NCBI GenBank assembly: GCA_002457145.1
Contig: NTJP01000004.1
Span: forward strand, 1 to 41,803
DNA: 41,803 nt
Source of the DNA: Marine Group II euryarchaeote MED-G38
Lineage (GTDB): Archaea > Thermoplasmatota > Poseidoniia > Poseidoniales > Thalassarchaeaceae
Direction of reading: 5' to 3'
This document shows, in pieces, positions 34,658 to 41,803 of the stretch. A program made the position numbers and the translations under genes. Within the stretch, counting starts at the first letter, position 1. Each line of letters starts with the position of its first letter. The notes below the pieces were generated by a model. That model saw only the letters and a list, made by a program, of their open reading frames with translations. It did no database searches and was not told the DNA's origin.

Positions 34658-35584
34658 TTAAATCTCTAATTCAATATTTAAGTTTTGAATTAATTCTTTG
34701 TAACGGTTTCGTATTGTTACTTCAGTAACTCCAGCTACCTCTGCAACTTCTCTTTGAGTTCTTCTTTTACCGCATAAAACGCTTGCAATGTATATTATTG
34801 ATGCAGCAATACCTGTTGGGCCTCTGCCACTAGTTAGTTCTCTTTCTTGGGCAGCAGCAATCAATTCATACGCTTTGGCTTGTACTTCGGCATCTAAGTC
34901 TAAACCAGAGCAGAAACGAGGAATATAGTCTTCCGGTTTTGTAGGTGGAATTTTCATTTTTAATTCTCTGACCATAAATCTGTATGTACGACCTATTTCT
35001 TTTCTTCCTGTTCTACTGGCTTCACCGATCTCATCTAATGTACGCGGGTTAGAGCATTGGCGGCAGGCTGCATAAAGGCTGGCGGCTGCTACGCCTTCTA
35101 TTGATCTACCTCTAATCAATCTGGCTTCAACTGCTTTCTTGTAATTAACAGCAGCCGCTTCTCGAATAGATTTTGGTAAGTCCAGACGGCTTGCCATTCT
35201 ATCCAGTTCGGCAAGGGCCATAGCTAGATTTCTCTCGGTTGCATTACTTACTCGGGATCTCTTTTGCCATTTTCTCATACGATAAAATTGGCTTCTGTAT
35301 CGACTCGAGATAGATTTTCCAGAATAGTCTTTATTCTGCCAATCGATATCTGTTGAAAGTCCCTTGTCATGTAACATAACTGTCATTGGCGCCCCGGTAC
35401 GAGCTCTTTGATCTCCTTGTTCTGGACTAAAAACTCTCCACTCTGCTCCTTGATCAATTACATTATCTTCTAAAACAAGTCCACAATCCTGACAAATGAG
35501 TTCTCCTCTATTTTCGTCTTTAACTAAATTTCGGCTCGCACATTCTGTACATTTTACGGTATCTTCAATTAGGTCATTTGCCAT
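34658..35584 (-). CDS. tfb: Transcription initiation factor B (TFB)
   Basis: Archaeal homologue of TFIIB, which recruits RNA polymerase to TBP-bound promoters. 308 residues. The zinc ribbon has Cys 12, 15, 31 and 34 ([10 protein letters not shown] and [12 protein letters not shown]). The B-reader/linker follows ([19 protein letters not shown]). Two cyclin-like repeats make up the rest, the first containing [20 protein letters not shown] and the second [18 protein letters not shown]. The last helix has the recognition motif [20 protein letters not shown], which contacts BRE. The 147-base gap upstream is divergent with the aconitase-family gene and holds a palindrome at the predicted start site. 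Confidence 0.96.
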   Translation of the reverse strand: MANDLIEDTVKCTECASRNLVKDENRGELICQDCGLVLEDNVIDQGAEWRVFSPEQGDQRARTGAPMTVMLHDKGLSTDIDWQNKDYSGKSISSRYRSQFYRMRKWQKRSRVSNATERNLAMALAELDRMASRLDLPKSIREAAAVNYKKAVEARLIRGRSIEGVAAASLYAACRQCSNPRTLDEIGEASRTGRKEIGRTYRFMVRELKMKIPPTKPEDYIPRFCSGLDLDAEVQAKAYELIAAAQERELTSGRGPTGIAASIIYIASVLCGKRRTQREVAEVAGVTEVTIRNRYKELIQNLNIELEI

Positions 35585-35596
35585 GTTATCACATCC

Positions 35597-35614
35597 ATCT
35601 TTCCTAGGAAAGAT
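35597..35614. promoter_or_regulatory. 18-base perfect palindrome at the predicted tfb transcription start
   Basis: ATCTTTCCTAGGAAAGAT is perfectly symmetrical. A TATA-like TTAAATATAA on the minus strand lies at 35634-35643, so transcription of tfb should begin near 35613, inside the palindrome; the ATG is at 35584. A repressor bound here would block initiation, or the transcript would carry a small hairpin at its 5' end. On the plus side, the aconitase-family gene has its own TTTATAAA near 35682-35689. Confidence 0.5.
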
Positions 35615-35731
35615 AAAATACTCCGAAAGCGCATTATATTTAAGTCTGACAGTAAATATATCATTAGTTTTGTTTCTTGTTTTTATAAAAAAATAATTTG
35701 ATTATCAAGAATTATGATATAGGCCGGGACC

Positions 35732-37753
35732 ATGCCAAACAACATGGAGGAGAGAACAATAGAATTAGAACATTGGCCACCTCCAAAAATATCGCTTACA
35801 AAGGGTAAAAGAATTCTATTTTTGACTAAAGACTTAGATTTAATATCAAAACAACTGTATGAGGGTCTAAATCTTAAAATGGAAAATCTAGGTGTGGATG
35901 ATCTACTGGACGATATTAATACCGATGTTATGACTCCTGCATGGGTGTGTTTTGATCATGAGCCTGCAAAGATTGCCGAAAATGCATATGCTGGTTTAAT
36001 GCACTCTGGCAGAAGAGTGTTTGAAGAACGAGCGTTGATAGATGGTGGTTTTGAAGTAATTGTATCTGGACATAGGAAAGGTACTGGTTCAAGCAGAGAA
36101 ACTGCCCCACAATGTGAAAGATGGTCGGGAATTAGATTGGTGATTGCTGCATCTTTTGCACCCATTCATGAAAGAAATAATATAAATTTAGGTCAATTAA
36201 TGGGAGATTATGCAATTTTGGAAAGATTACAAAATGGAGATTCGATAGATTTATCAGAATTTACATCAAAATATGATCCAATAACACGTTTAATTTTAGA
36301 AAATGGAGGGATTTTGCCTTTCGCAAAAAAATTGAATAATGGTGAAATTGTACTACCTGATTCAACAACCCTAGAAAGGCCAATGACAATGATAGAAAAA
36401 ATAATTGCAAAAAAAATGATAGGAGAAAATAAAGATATTAAATTTGTAAAACCTGGAGATGCGATACTAGCATCTGTGGATGGAGGTTATTCACATGAAT
36501 TCACAACCGCACAGGTTCATACCTTTTTGAAAGATGAATATGGTGAAAATTATTCAATTCCAAACCCTGTAAAATTTGCAGTTTTTGAAGATCATTTACT
36601 TTATGCAACAAACGTTCCAAAATTTAGCCCTCATATTACTAAGATTGAGACGTTGAGAAATATGCAAAAAATATTTCAGAGACATACTGGTGTTAGAGAT
36701 TATTCGGCAGAAGGCGGTATTAGTCCTGGCATTTGTCATCAAGTTGCTCGAGAAGAGTTTATTGATGTTGGAGATTTTATTCAAGCAACAGATTCGCATA
36801 CCTGTATGGGAGGTGCATCGAATGCTTTGACATACGGAGTTGGGTCTACAGAATATGCAAATTTAATACATAATCAGTTCGCATTTGTTAAAGTTCCAGA
36901 AAGTATTCGATTTGAGCTAGAAGGAAGTTTACATCCAGGTTGTACAGCAAAAGATGTTATTTTACATATATTATGGAAATATGCATCGAAATCTGAAACT
37001 TTAGATAGAAGTATGGAATTTGGTGGTTCGGGACTTGCGAGTCTTTCAATGGATGAAAGAGCAACACTTTGTAATATGGCTACAGAGTGTAGTGCTAAAA
37101 CTGGAATTTGTGAACCTGATTCGCTGACAATAGAATGGTTATTAGAAAGAAGAAGTAATTTAACCGCTGAAAAAATAAAAAAATGCTTTGTTTTACCCGA
37201 TAAAAATGCATTTTACGATGGAGGTACGCATATAATTAATCTTTCAGAGATTATGCCCATGGTTGCTCATCCTGGAAATCCGGATGAGGGGATACCATCT
37301 GATCCCACAAATGGGGCGTTTATACATGATTTAGGAGAGGTAAAAATAGATATTGCTTATGCAGGATCTTGTACCGCTGGTAAAGATGATGATTTTGCAT
37401 ATTATGCAATGGTCACTAGAGCAGCTCTTTCTGCAGGACTAAAGGTTGCCGAGGGGGTTGAGTGCTATATCCAATTTGGCTCAAAATCTGTAAAGGAGTT
37501 GTCTATTAAAAATGGATGGACAGAATTATTTGACAAGGCTGGAATAAAAATTATTGACCCGGGATGTGGGGCCTGTATAGGGGCTGGGCCAGGAATAAGT
37601 AATGATTCAGAACAAGTTACAGTTTCAGCGATTAATCGTAATTTTCAAGGAAGGTCTGGTCCTGGAAAATTATATCTAGCGAGTCCACTCACTGTCATGA
37701 CTAGTGCTTTTACAGGTAAAATTTCTTCATGGGAGCCTGGAATTTTTAATTAA
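35732..37753 (+). CDS. Single-chain aconitase-family hydro-lyase with N-terminal swivel domain
   Basis: 673 residues. The order of domains is reversed compared with standard aconitase: the LeuD-like swivel domain comes first (residues about 1-200), with SGHRKGTGSSRETAPQ (residues about 113-128) and AASFAPIHERNNINLGQL, then the catalytic LeuC-like part from about 215 on. Iron-sulfur ligands are C547 in YAGSCTAGK, and C612 and C615 in DPGCGACIGAG. The active-site DSHTCMGG is at 354-361. It may dehydrate citrate, isopropylmalate, homocitrate or a related acid; the motifs do not decide. Its neighbour icd (10 kb away) makes aconitase a fair candidate. No HEAT domain as in AcnB. Confidence 0.85.
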   Translation: MPNNMEERTIELEHWPPPKISLTKGKRILFLTKDLDLISKQLYEGLNLKMENLGVDDLLDDINTDVMTPAWVCFDHEPAKIAENAYAGLMHSGRRVFEERALIDGGFEVIVSGHRKGTGSSRETAPQCERWSGIRLVIAASFAPIHERNNINLGQLMGDYAILERLQNGDSIDLSEFTSKYDPITRLILENGGILPFAKKLNNGEIVLPDSTTLERPMTMIEKIIAKKMIGENKDIKFVKPGDAILASVDGGYSHEFTTAQVHTFLKDEYGENYSIPNPVKFAVFEDHLLYATNVPKFSPHITKIETLRNMQKIFQRHTGVRDYSAEGGISPGICHQVAREEFIDVGDFIQATDSHTCMGGASNALTYGVGSTEYANLIHNQFAFVKVPESIRFELEGSLHPGCTAKDVILHILWKYASKSETLDRSMEFGGSGLASLSMDERATLCNMATECSAKTGICEPDSLTIEWLLERRSNLTAEKIKKCFVLPDKNAFYDGGTHIINLSEIMPMVAHPGNPDEGIPSDPTNGAFIHDLGEVKIDIAYAGSCTAGKDDDFAYYAMVTRAALSAGLKVAEGVECYIQFGSKSVKELSIKNGWTELFDKAGIKIIDPGCGACIGAGPGISNDSEQVTVSAINRNFQGRSGPGKLYLASPLTVMTSAFTGKISSWEPGIFN

Positions 37754-37772
37754 CAAAATTTGAAAATTTTGT
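37753..37772. repeat. Inverted repeat just after the aconitase-family stop
   Basis: Nine-base arms ACAAAATTT and AAATTTTGT surround a two-base centre. It overlaps the stop codon by one base. Too AT-rich for a stable hairpin and with no T-run after it; it may mark the end of the gene's transcript or just reflect composition. Confidence 0.3.
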
Positions 37773-37819
37773 AAACCTATCATTTTCAGCATATATTGTT
37801 ATAATTTTCATGCAAAGTT

Positions 37820-37838
37820 AAGGAGGGTCTGCATTCTG
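37820..37838 (+). promoter_or_regulatory. Strong Shine-Dalgarno followed by ATT/CTG in frame with top6B
   Basis: AAGGAGGG (37820-37827) is a near-perfect ribosome-binding site, but no ATG, GTG or TTG with usable frame follows at the normal distance. In frame with top6B, ATT is at 37833 and CTG at 37836, with spacers of five and eight bases. The frame stays open from there to the assigned ATG at 37899. The nearby GTG (37843) is followed at once by TAA. Confidence 0.45.
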
Positions 37839-37898
37839 GCTAGTGTAACCATAAGCAGGCCCCGTGCCAACAGGGTATTGGGAGGACCTGATGGAGGA

Positions 37899-39980
37899 AT
37901 GAATGTGAATAAAGCAGAAGAAATTTCTAGTAAACAAAAGCAAATTGCTGTAAGTGAATTTTTTGAAAAAAATAAACATTTCCTTGGGTTTGATTCATTA
38001 CAGAGATCAATAATCACTGCCGTTAAAGAATCTGTAGATAACTCATTAGATGCTTGTGAAGAAGCTAGAATATTACCGAATATTCATGTTGAATTAAATA
38101 AACAAAAAGGTGATAAAATAGAATTCATAACCCAAGATAATGGTCCTGGAATTCCAAGGAATGCAATTGAGGACGTTTTTGGGAAGTTTCTATTAGGTTC
38201 AAGATTTCATGCGATTAGGCAGACTCGTGGTCAGCAGGGAATCGGCATAACGGGTGTGGTTATGTATAGTCAATTAACTACTGGATCTAAGACACATATA
38301 ATATCTAAAATAAAAAGTGAGTCTTCGGCTGTATTTGTAGAATTGGGCCTGGATACAAGGAAAAATAAAGCAATAAAGACTGGTGAAAAGAGAGAATTAT
38401 GGATAGATGAACGAACGGGTGAAGAAATAAATCAAGGATTAAGAATAAGAACTATAATGAAAGGAAAATATCAGAAAGGAAAACAATCTGTTCATCAATA
38501 TCTTAGAATGACTTCTATAGTGAATCCACATGCAAGTATATCATTAATAGTACGTGACAAAGAAGGCGATATAATAGATCAGGGAAATTGGCCGCGAACA
38601 ACAGAGCGTTTGCCAAGAGTAGTTTCTGAGATTAAACCACATCCTCATGGGATACATCTAGGGACTCTTCAACGAATGTTACGTGAGTCTAATGAGAGAA
38701 GAATGACTTCATTTTTAAGACACAATTTTTCTGGTGTAAGTATGAGAGCGGCAAGAGAAATCCTTGTAAATGCTAAATTAGATGAAGGGAGGGAACCTAA
38801 AAGAATCAAGGCGGATGATGCTCAAGAAATGCTGAACGCATTTCAAAAGGTTAAACTTCTTTCTCCGCCTATGGACTGCCTTTCTCCAATAGATGATTTA
38901 TTGATTAAAAAGGGTCTTTCGAAAGCAATTGATTCCAGGTTTGCTTCTACAGTCACTAGAAATCCTAGCGTCAGTCAAGGTAATCCTTTCCAGATAGAAG
39001 TGGGGTTAGTTTTTGGAGGTGACCTTGGTTCTGAAGGTCCAATCGAAGTATTAAGATTTGCAAATAGAGTTCCCCTGATGTATCAGCAAGGAGGTTGTCT
39101 ATTAACAAAGGCTCTCGAATCAGTTGATTGGAAAAGATATGGTCTTGATCATCCGGGTGGGCGAGGAGTCCCCAAAGGCCCAGCAGCCTTGCTGATACAC
39201 CTCGCTTCAACAAATGTACAATTTACAAGTGAGGCTAAAGAAGCGGTGGCCGATAATGAAGAAGTACATGAAGAGATAAGGAAAGCATTATTAGAAGTTG
39301 GAAGGGGATTAAAGAATCATCTAAAAAAGAGTTCGCAACGTAAGAAGGCAAAAGAAAAGTTCGAATTAGTAAACATAATCTTACCTGAGATAGCGAAAAA
39401 AAGTTCAGAAATACTCTCTAGGCCAGAACCGGATCTTGCGCCAGTAATAACTCAGATAATGAATGCTGTATTTTGTGAAGAAATTTTAGGATGGGAAAAG
39501 GATCGTAAAGTTGCAACATGTTCAATAAAAATATACAATTACACTGCTCGCGCTAGAGCGTATACTATTCTTGTTAAATGGCCTGAAAATAAAAATACCG
39601 CACTGGTTGATAATAATCGGGGCGGAAGAAAAGAAGCAAAAGGGATTTGGGCGTGGAGATTAGATACTTTGAATCCCGGTACATGCACAACCGTCGACTT
39701 TGGGGTTTCTGGATTGGCAAAAGGAGAATGGGTCGATACAGATATATTCTTTAGAGGGAATGGAGAAATAATAGGTGCGACAAGGATAGATGAGACATTA
39801 CTTGATGAAATACGTAAATCTGAAGCACTTGTATTAGCAGAAGAAGAAATATTAAAAGAATCTGAAAATTTAGAGCCTTTAATAGAGAGGGCAGAAGAAA
39901 ACGTACATCATCAGATGACATCTTCAATTTTAGAATCTAAAGAAGGGCAACTTTCATTATCTGATTGGGAGGTAGAATAA
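37899..39980 (+). CDS. top6B: DNA topoisomerase VI subunit B
   Basis: ATPase subunit of the type IIB topoisomerase that relaxes and decatenates DNA. From ATG 37899 it is 693 residues. The GHKL ATPase motifs are SVDNSLDACEEARILP (metal-binding Asn 48), TQDNGPGIP, FGKFLLGSRFHAIRQTRGQQ and GIGITGVVMY. The transducer domain is in the second half, with the ATP-sensing lysine expected near GGCLLTKALE. A helical and immunoglobulin-like C-terminal part ends with a glutamate-rich tail. ATG 37899 lies against GGAGGA; TTG 37878 and a non-AUG start at 37836 with a strong ribosome-binding site are alternatives (see findings). It is followed by top6A with a one-base overlap (TAATG). Confidence 0.93.
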   Translation: MNVNKAEEISSKQKQIAVSEFFEKNKHFLGFDSLQRSIITAVKESVDNSLDACEEARILPNIHVELNKQKGDKIEFITQDNGPGIPRNAIEDVFGKFLLGSRFHAIRQTRGQQGIGITGVVMYSQLTTGSKTHIISKIKSESSAVFVELGLDTRKNKAIKTGEKRELWIDERTGEEINQGLRIRTIMKGKYQKGKQSVHQYLRMTSIVNPHASISLIVRDKEGDIIDQGNWPRTTERLPRVVSEIKPHPHGIHLGTLQRMLRESNERRMTSFLRHNFSGVSMRAAREILVNAKLDEGREPKRIKADDAQEMLNAFQKVKLLSPPMDCLSPIDDLLIKKGLSKAIDSRFASTVTRNPSVSQGNPFQIEVGLVFGGDLGSEGPIEVLRFANRVPLMYQQGGCLLTKALESVDWKRYGLDHPGGRGVPKGPAALLIHLASTNVQFTSEAKEAVADNEEVHEEIRKALLEVGRGLKNHLKKSSQRKKAKEKFELVNIILPEIAKKSSEILSRPEPDLAPVITQIMNAVFCEEILGWEKDRKVATCSIKIYNYTARARAYTILVKWPENKNTALVDNNRGGRKEAKGIWAWRLDTLNPGTCTTVDFGVSGLAKGEWVDTDIFFRGNGEIIGATRIDETLLDEIRKSEALVLAEEEILKESENLEPLIERAEENVHHQMTSSILESKEGQLSLSDWEVE

Positions 39981-41086
39981 TGACAATAGGAGAAACAAAA
40001 AGTAAGCAAGAAGTGATAGATGCATTACATGGTGTAGCCGCTGAAATGCATGATAAAATGTTGAAGGGGAAACCCCCAGCAATGACATTACCAGTTAGAA
40101 CCAAAAAAAATATACAATTTGATAAAAAACTACAGGTTTACAAATATGGTAAAAATAAAAGTACTAGGGATGCTACAGCATTAAGTTCTGCAAGGGTTTT
40201 ATTACGCTCGTTACATATTACAGAATTTATAGAGGAAATGATTAATTCTGGAAAATCATCAACGTTAAGAGAAATGTATTACATTTCAGAAGGATGGGGG
40301 AATGGTAAATTTGGAAACCAAAATGAGAGTAATAACCTTGCAGAAGATTTAGAGATAGTTACTAAATGTATAAGAGAGGATTTTAAATTACGTCCTGAAG
40401 AAGATGGTGCTAGAATAATTGGAAATGTTACCTTTGAAGAAAAGAATCGGAAAGGAGAATGGATGAGAATAAATTGTAGAGATGATGTTGGAGACTCGGG
40501 CTATGGAGTACCATATAACGTAGAATCTGAAAAATTGAGATTAGTAGAACAAGATATTGATTTTGTAATGGCGGTTGAAACGGGAGGGATGTTTGATAGA
40601 CTGGTAGAAAATGGGTTTGATGAGGAAGCTAGATGTGCGATAATACACCTCAAAGGTCAACCAGCAAGATCAACTAGACGAATTATGAAGAGAATGAGTG
40701 ATGAATGGAAGAAACCAATACTTGTATTTGCTGACTGTGATCCTTGGTCATTTAGAATCTTTGCTAGTATAGCATATGGTGCAATAAAAACGGCACACAT
40801 ATCTGAATATTTAGCTACTAATGAGGCGATATATTTAGGAATAACAGCAGATGATATTTTAGCATATGATTTACCAAGTGATGATTTAACAAAATCTGAT
40901 TTAGGAGCACTTGAGTCTGAACTATCTGATCCTAGATTTGCTACAGGATGGTGGAAAGAACAGATTAATCTAATGCAAGAAATAGGTAAAAAAGCCGAAC
41001 AGCAGTCTCTGGCAAAGTATGGATTAGATTTCGTTACGGATACTTATTTGCCAGAAAAATTAGGAGCCTTAGGGCTAAATTATTAA
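39980..41086 (+). CDS. top6A: DNA topoisomerase VI subunit A (Spo11-like)
   Basis: DNA-cleaving subunit of topoisomerase VI. From ATG 39980 it is 368 residues. The catalytic tyrosine is Tyr 101 in [11 protein letters not shown] of the winged-helix domain. The Toprim metal site is E200 in [13 protein letters not shown] and D252/D254 in [18 protein letters not shown], almost the positions of the M. jannaschii enzyme. GGGAGG lies ahead of the ATG, which overlaps the top6B stop by one base; the two subunits should thus be made together. An in-frame ORF extends five codons upstream but has no better start. Confidence 0.96.
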   Translation: MTIGETKSKQEVIDALHGVAAEMHDKMLKGKPPAMTLPVRTKKNIQFDKKLQVYKYGKNKSTRDATALSSARVLLRSLHITEFIEEMINSGKSSTLREMYYISEGWGNGKFGNQNESNNLAEDLEIVTKCIREDFKLRPEEDGARIIGNVTFEEKNRKGEWMRINCRDDVGDSGYGVPYNVESEKLRLVEQDIDFVMAVETGGMFDRLVENGFDEEARCAIIHLKGQPARSTRRIMKRMSDEWKKPILVFADCDPWSFRIFASIAYGAIKTAHISEYLATNEAIYLGITADDILAYDLPSDDLTKSDLGALESELSDPRFATGWWKEQINLMQEIGKKAEQQSLAKYGLDFVTDTYLPEKLGALGLNY

Positions 41087-41135
41087 TTAAAAGGTTGATA
41101 CAGAAGTAGCCCTTGGGATAGACGTAGGTGGCAAT

Positions 41136-41803
41136 TTGCTAAGATTGGGTAAATGGTTAACGGCAATATCATTAATTTTCTTATTGATGGGTACATTGTC
41201 ATATTTTTATGCAGAAGATGAGATGATAGAAATATTAGATCCAGAAAATAATAACTTAGTAGAGCTGGCTCCCAACTCAAGTCAGTCAGTGGAATTAGAA
41301 AAAATGGGAATGTATGTTGCTCTTCGTGTCGATAAAAATAATGAATTAGCAGAATTAAAATTAATTAATAGCTCTGGAAAAGAAATTGAAGGAAGAGATG
41401 CTGCGTGGTATGATTTCCCAAGAACTGGTGTAGATGGTACTATTTATGAAACTGTTAAGGTCTATGAAAATCCCGAAAAAGAGCAATATATTTTGTATAA
41501 TCAAGGAAATACTACACTTTGGTTGATTGATGAAACATCAAATCAAATAGAGATGTTTAGTAATCCTAGTTTCATAGCATTGACTTGTGGTTTTTGTTTT
41601 GGTATACCTCTGGCTATAATAGGACTTTTGATATTAATCATAGGCTGGCGACGAAAGAAGAACATTCGATTGAAAACAATATCTAATGAGTTTTATATTG
41701 ATAAGGAAAATGAAAATATAAAAATTATAACGGATACAAAGAAAATACCAGATCCTTTTATAAAAACTGATTTGGAAGTATCTCAAAAAGTAAAAATTAG
41801 TGA
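41136..41803 (+). CDS. Two-helix membrane protein, 5' part, cut by the window end
   Basis: An open frame runs from TTG 41136 to the window edge (222 complete codons). AGGTGG ends six bases before the TTG and can serve as ribosome-binding site; a TTG at 41145 and ATG at 41187 are other options. The N-terminal helix is WLTAISLIFLLMGTLSYFYA. Next comes an exposed domain of about 120 residues, rich in short strands (MGMYVALRVDKNNELAELKL, AAWYDFPRTGVDGTIYETVK, QYILYNQGNTTLWLIDE). The second helix is ALTCGFCFGIPLAIIGLLIL followed by WRRKKN, so the domain faces outward. A lysine-rich cytoplasmic tail continues beyond the window. No family recognised; it is co-directional with top6A, 49 bases downstream. 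Confidence 0.7.
   Translation, partial: MLRLGKWLTAISLIFLLMGTLSYFYAEDEMIEILDPENNNLVELAPNSSQSVELEKMGMYVALRVDKNNELAELKLINSSGKEIEGRDAAWYDFPRTGVDGTIYETVKVYENPEKEQYILYNQGNTTLWLIDETSNQIEMFSNPSFIALTCGFCFGIPLAIIGLLILIIGWRRKKNIRLKTISNEFYIDKENENIKIITDTKKIPDPFIKTDLEVSQKVKIS

Noticed and set aside
41083-41280. Short open frame on the minus strand after top6A
   Set aside because: It is opposite the start of the partial membrane protein gene, whose plus-strand frame is far longer and has a ribosome-binding site.
1-41803. tRNA, rRNA, CRISPR arrays, transposases or a replication origin
   Set aside because: I looked in the gaps, none over about 160 bases, and saw no cloverleaf, spaced repeats, transposase motifs or orc1/cdc6 gene with origin boxes.

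Overview
The window looks like a piece of an AT-rich planktonic euryarchaeal genome, most likely Marine Group II (Poseidoniales) or Marine Group III of the Thermoplasmatota. The archaeal signature is strong: primase large subunit PriL, a DUF373 membrane protein, the KEOPS subunit Pcc1, archaeal phosphopantothenate synthetase, transcription factor B (TFB) and both subunits of DNA topoisomerase VI. These are mixed with genes of bacterial character: a complete beta-oxidation operon with an acyl-CoA-binding protein, an E. coli-type NADP isocitrate dehydrogenase, RlmH, ABC-F and an MMPL-type RND exporter. Lineage placement is inferred from this gene mix; there is no rRNA or tRNA gene in the window to confirm it. 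Genes are tightly packed, with no gap over about 160 bases, many 1-4 base overlaps, and no CRISPR array, insertion sequence or tRNA that I can see.

Layout. 1-4039: 3' part of priL, DUF373, ABC-F ATPase (minus) and Pcc1. 4098-5833: nadC and phosphopantothenate synthetase, coupled by a one-base overlap. 5837-10005: RlmH, an overlapping pair of unknown genes (one membrane protein), a PduO-type cobalamin adenosyltransferase, a Nudix hydrolase, a DHH phosphoesterase and a histidine-rich membrane protein. 10114-13509: an 1131-residue protein with about 900 residues of helical repeats and a C-terminal PIN-like nuclease domain. 13506-21656 (minus): a seven-gene run of thiolase, hydroxyacyl-CoA dehydrogenase/enoyl-CoA hydratase fusion, acyl-CoA dehydrogenase, acyl-CoA-binding protein, DUF4442 hotdog protein, nitronate monooxygenase-like flavoprotein and a membrane-anchored alpha/beta hydrolase. 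An MMPL exporter is divergent from this operon. 24173-29667: icd, an OsmC-like protein and B12-dependent ribonucleotide reductase. 29722-33279: a cell-surface-type island of one family 2 glycosyltransferase and three different sulfotransferases. 33285-41803: a HEAT-like unknown protein behind tfb, a single-chain aconitase-family enzyme with the swivel domain first, top6B-top6A, and the start of a membrane protein cut by the window end.

Functional links. The adenosyltransferase makes the cofactor that the class II ribonucleotide reductase needs. The beta-oxidation operon feeds acetyl-CoA to a TCA cycle represented here by icd and possibly the aconitase-family enzyme. The divergent promoter regions carry short perfect palindromes, notably at the predicted tfb transcription start and in the fad/MMPL promoter, which may be regulator sites. 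The strongest candidates for undescribed biology are the helical-repeat PIN protein, the glycosyltransferase/sulfotransferase island, and the SD-preceded non-AUG start candidate of top6B.
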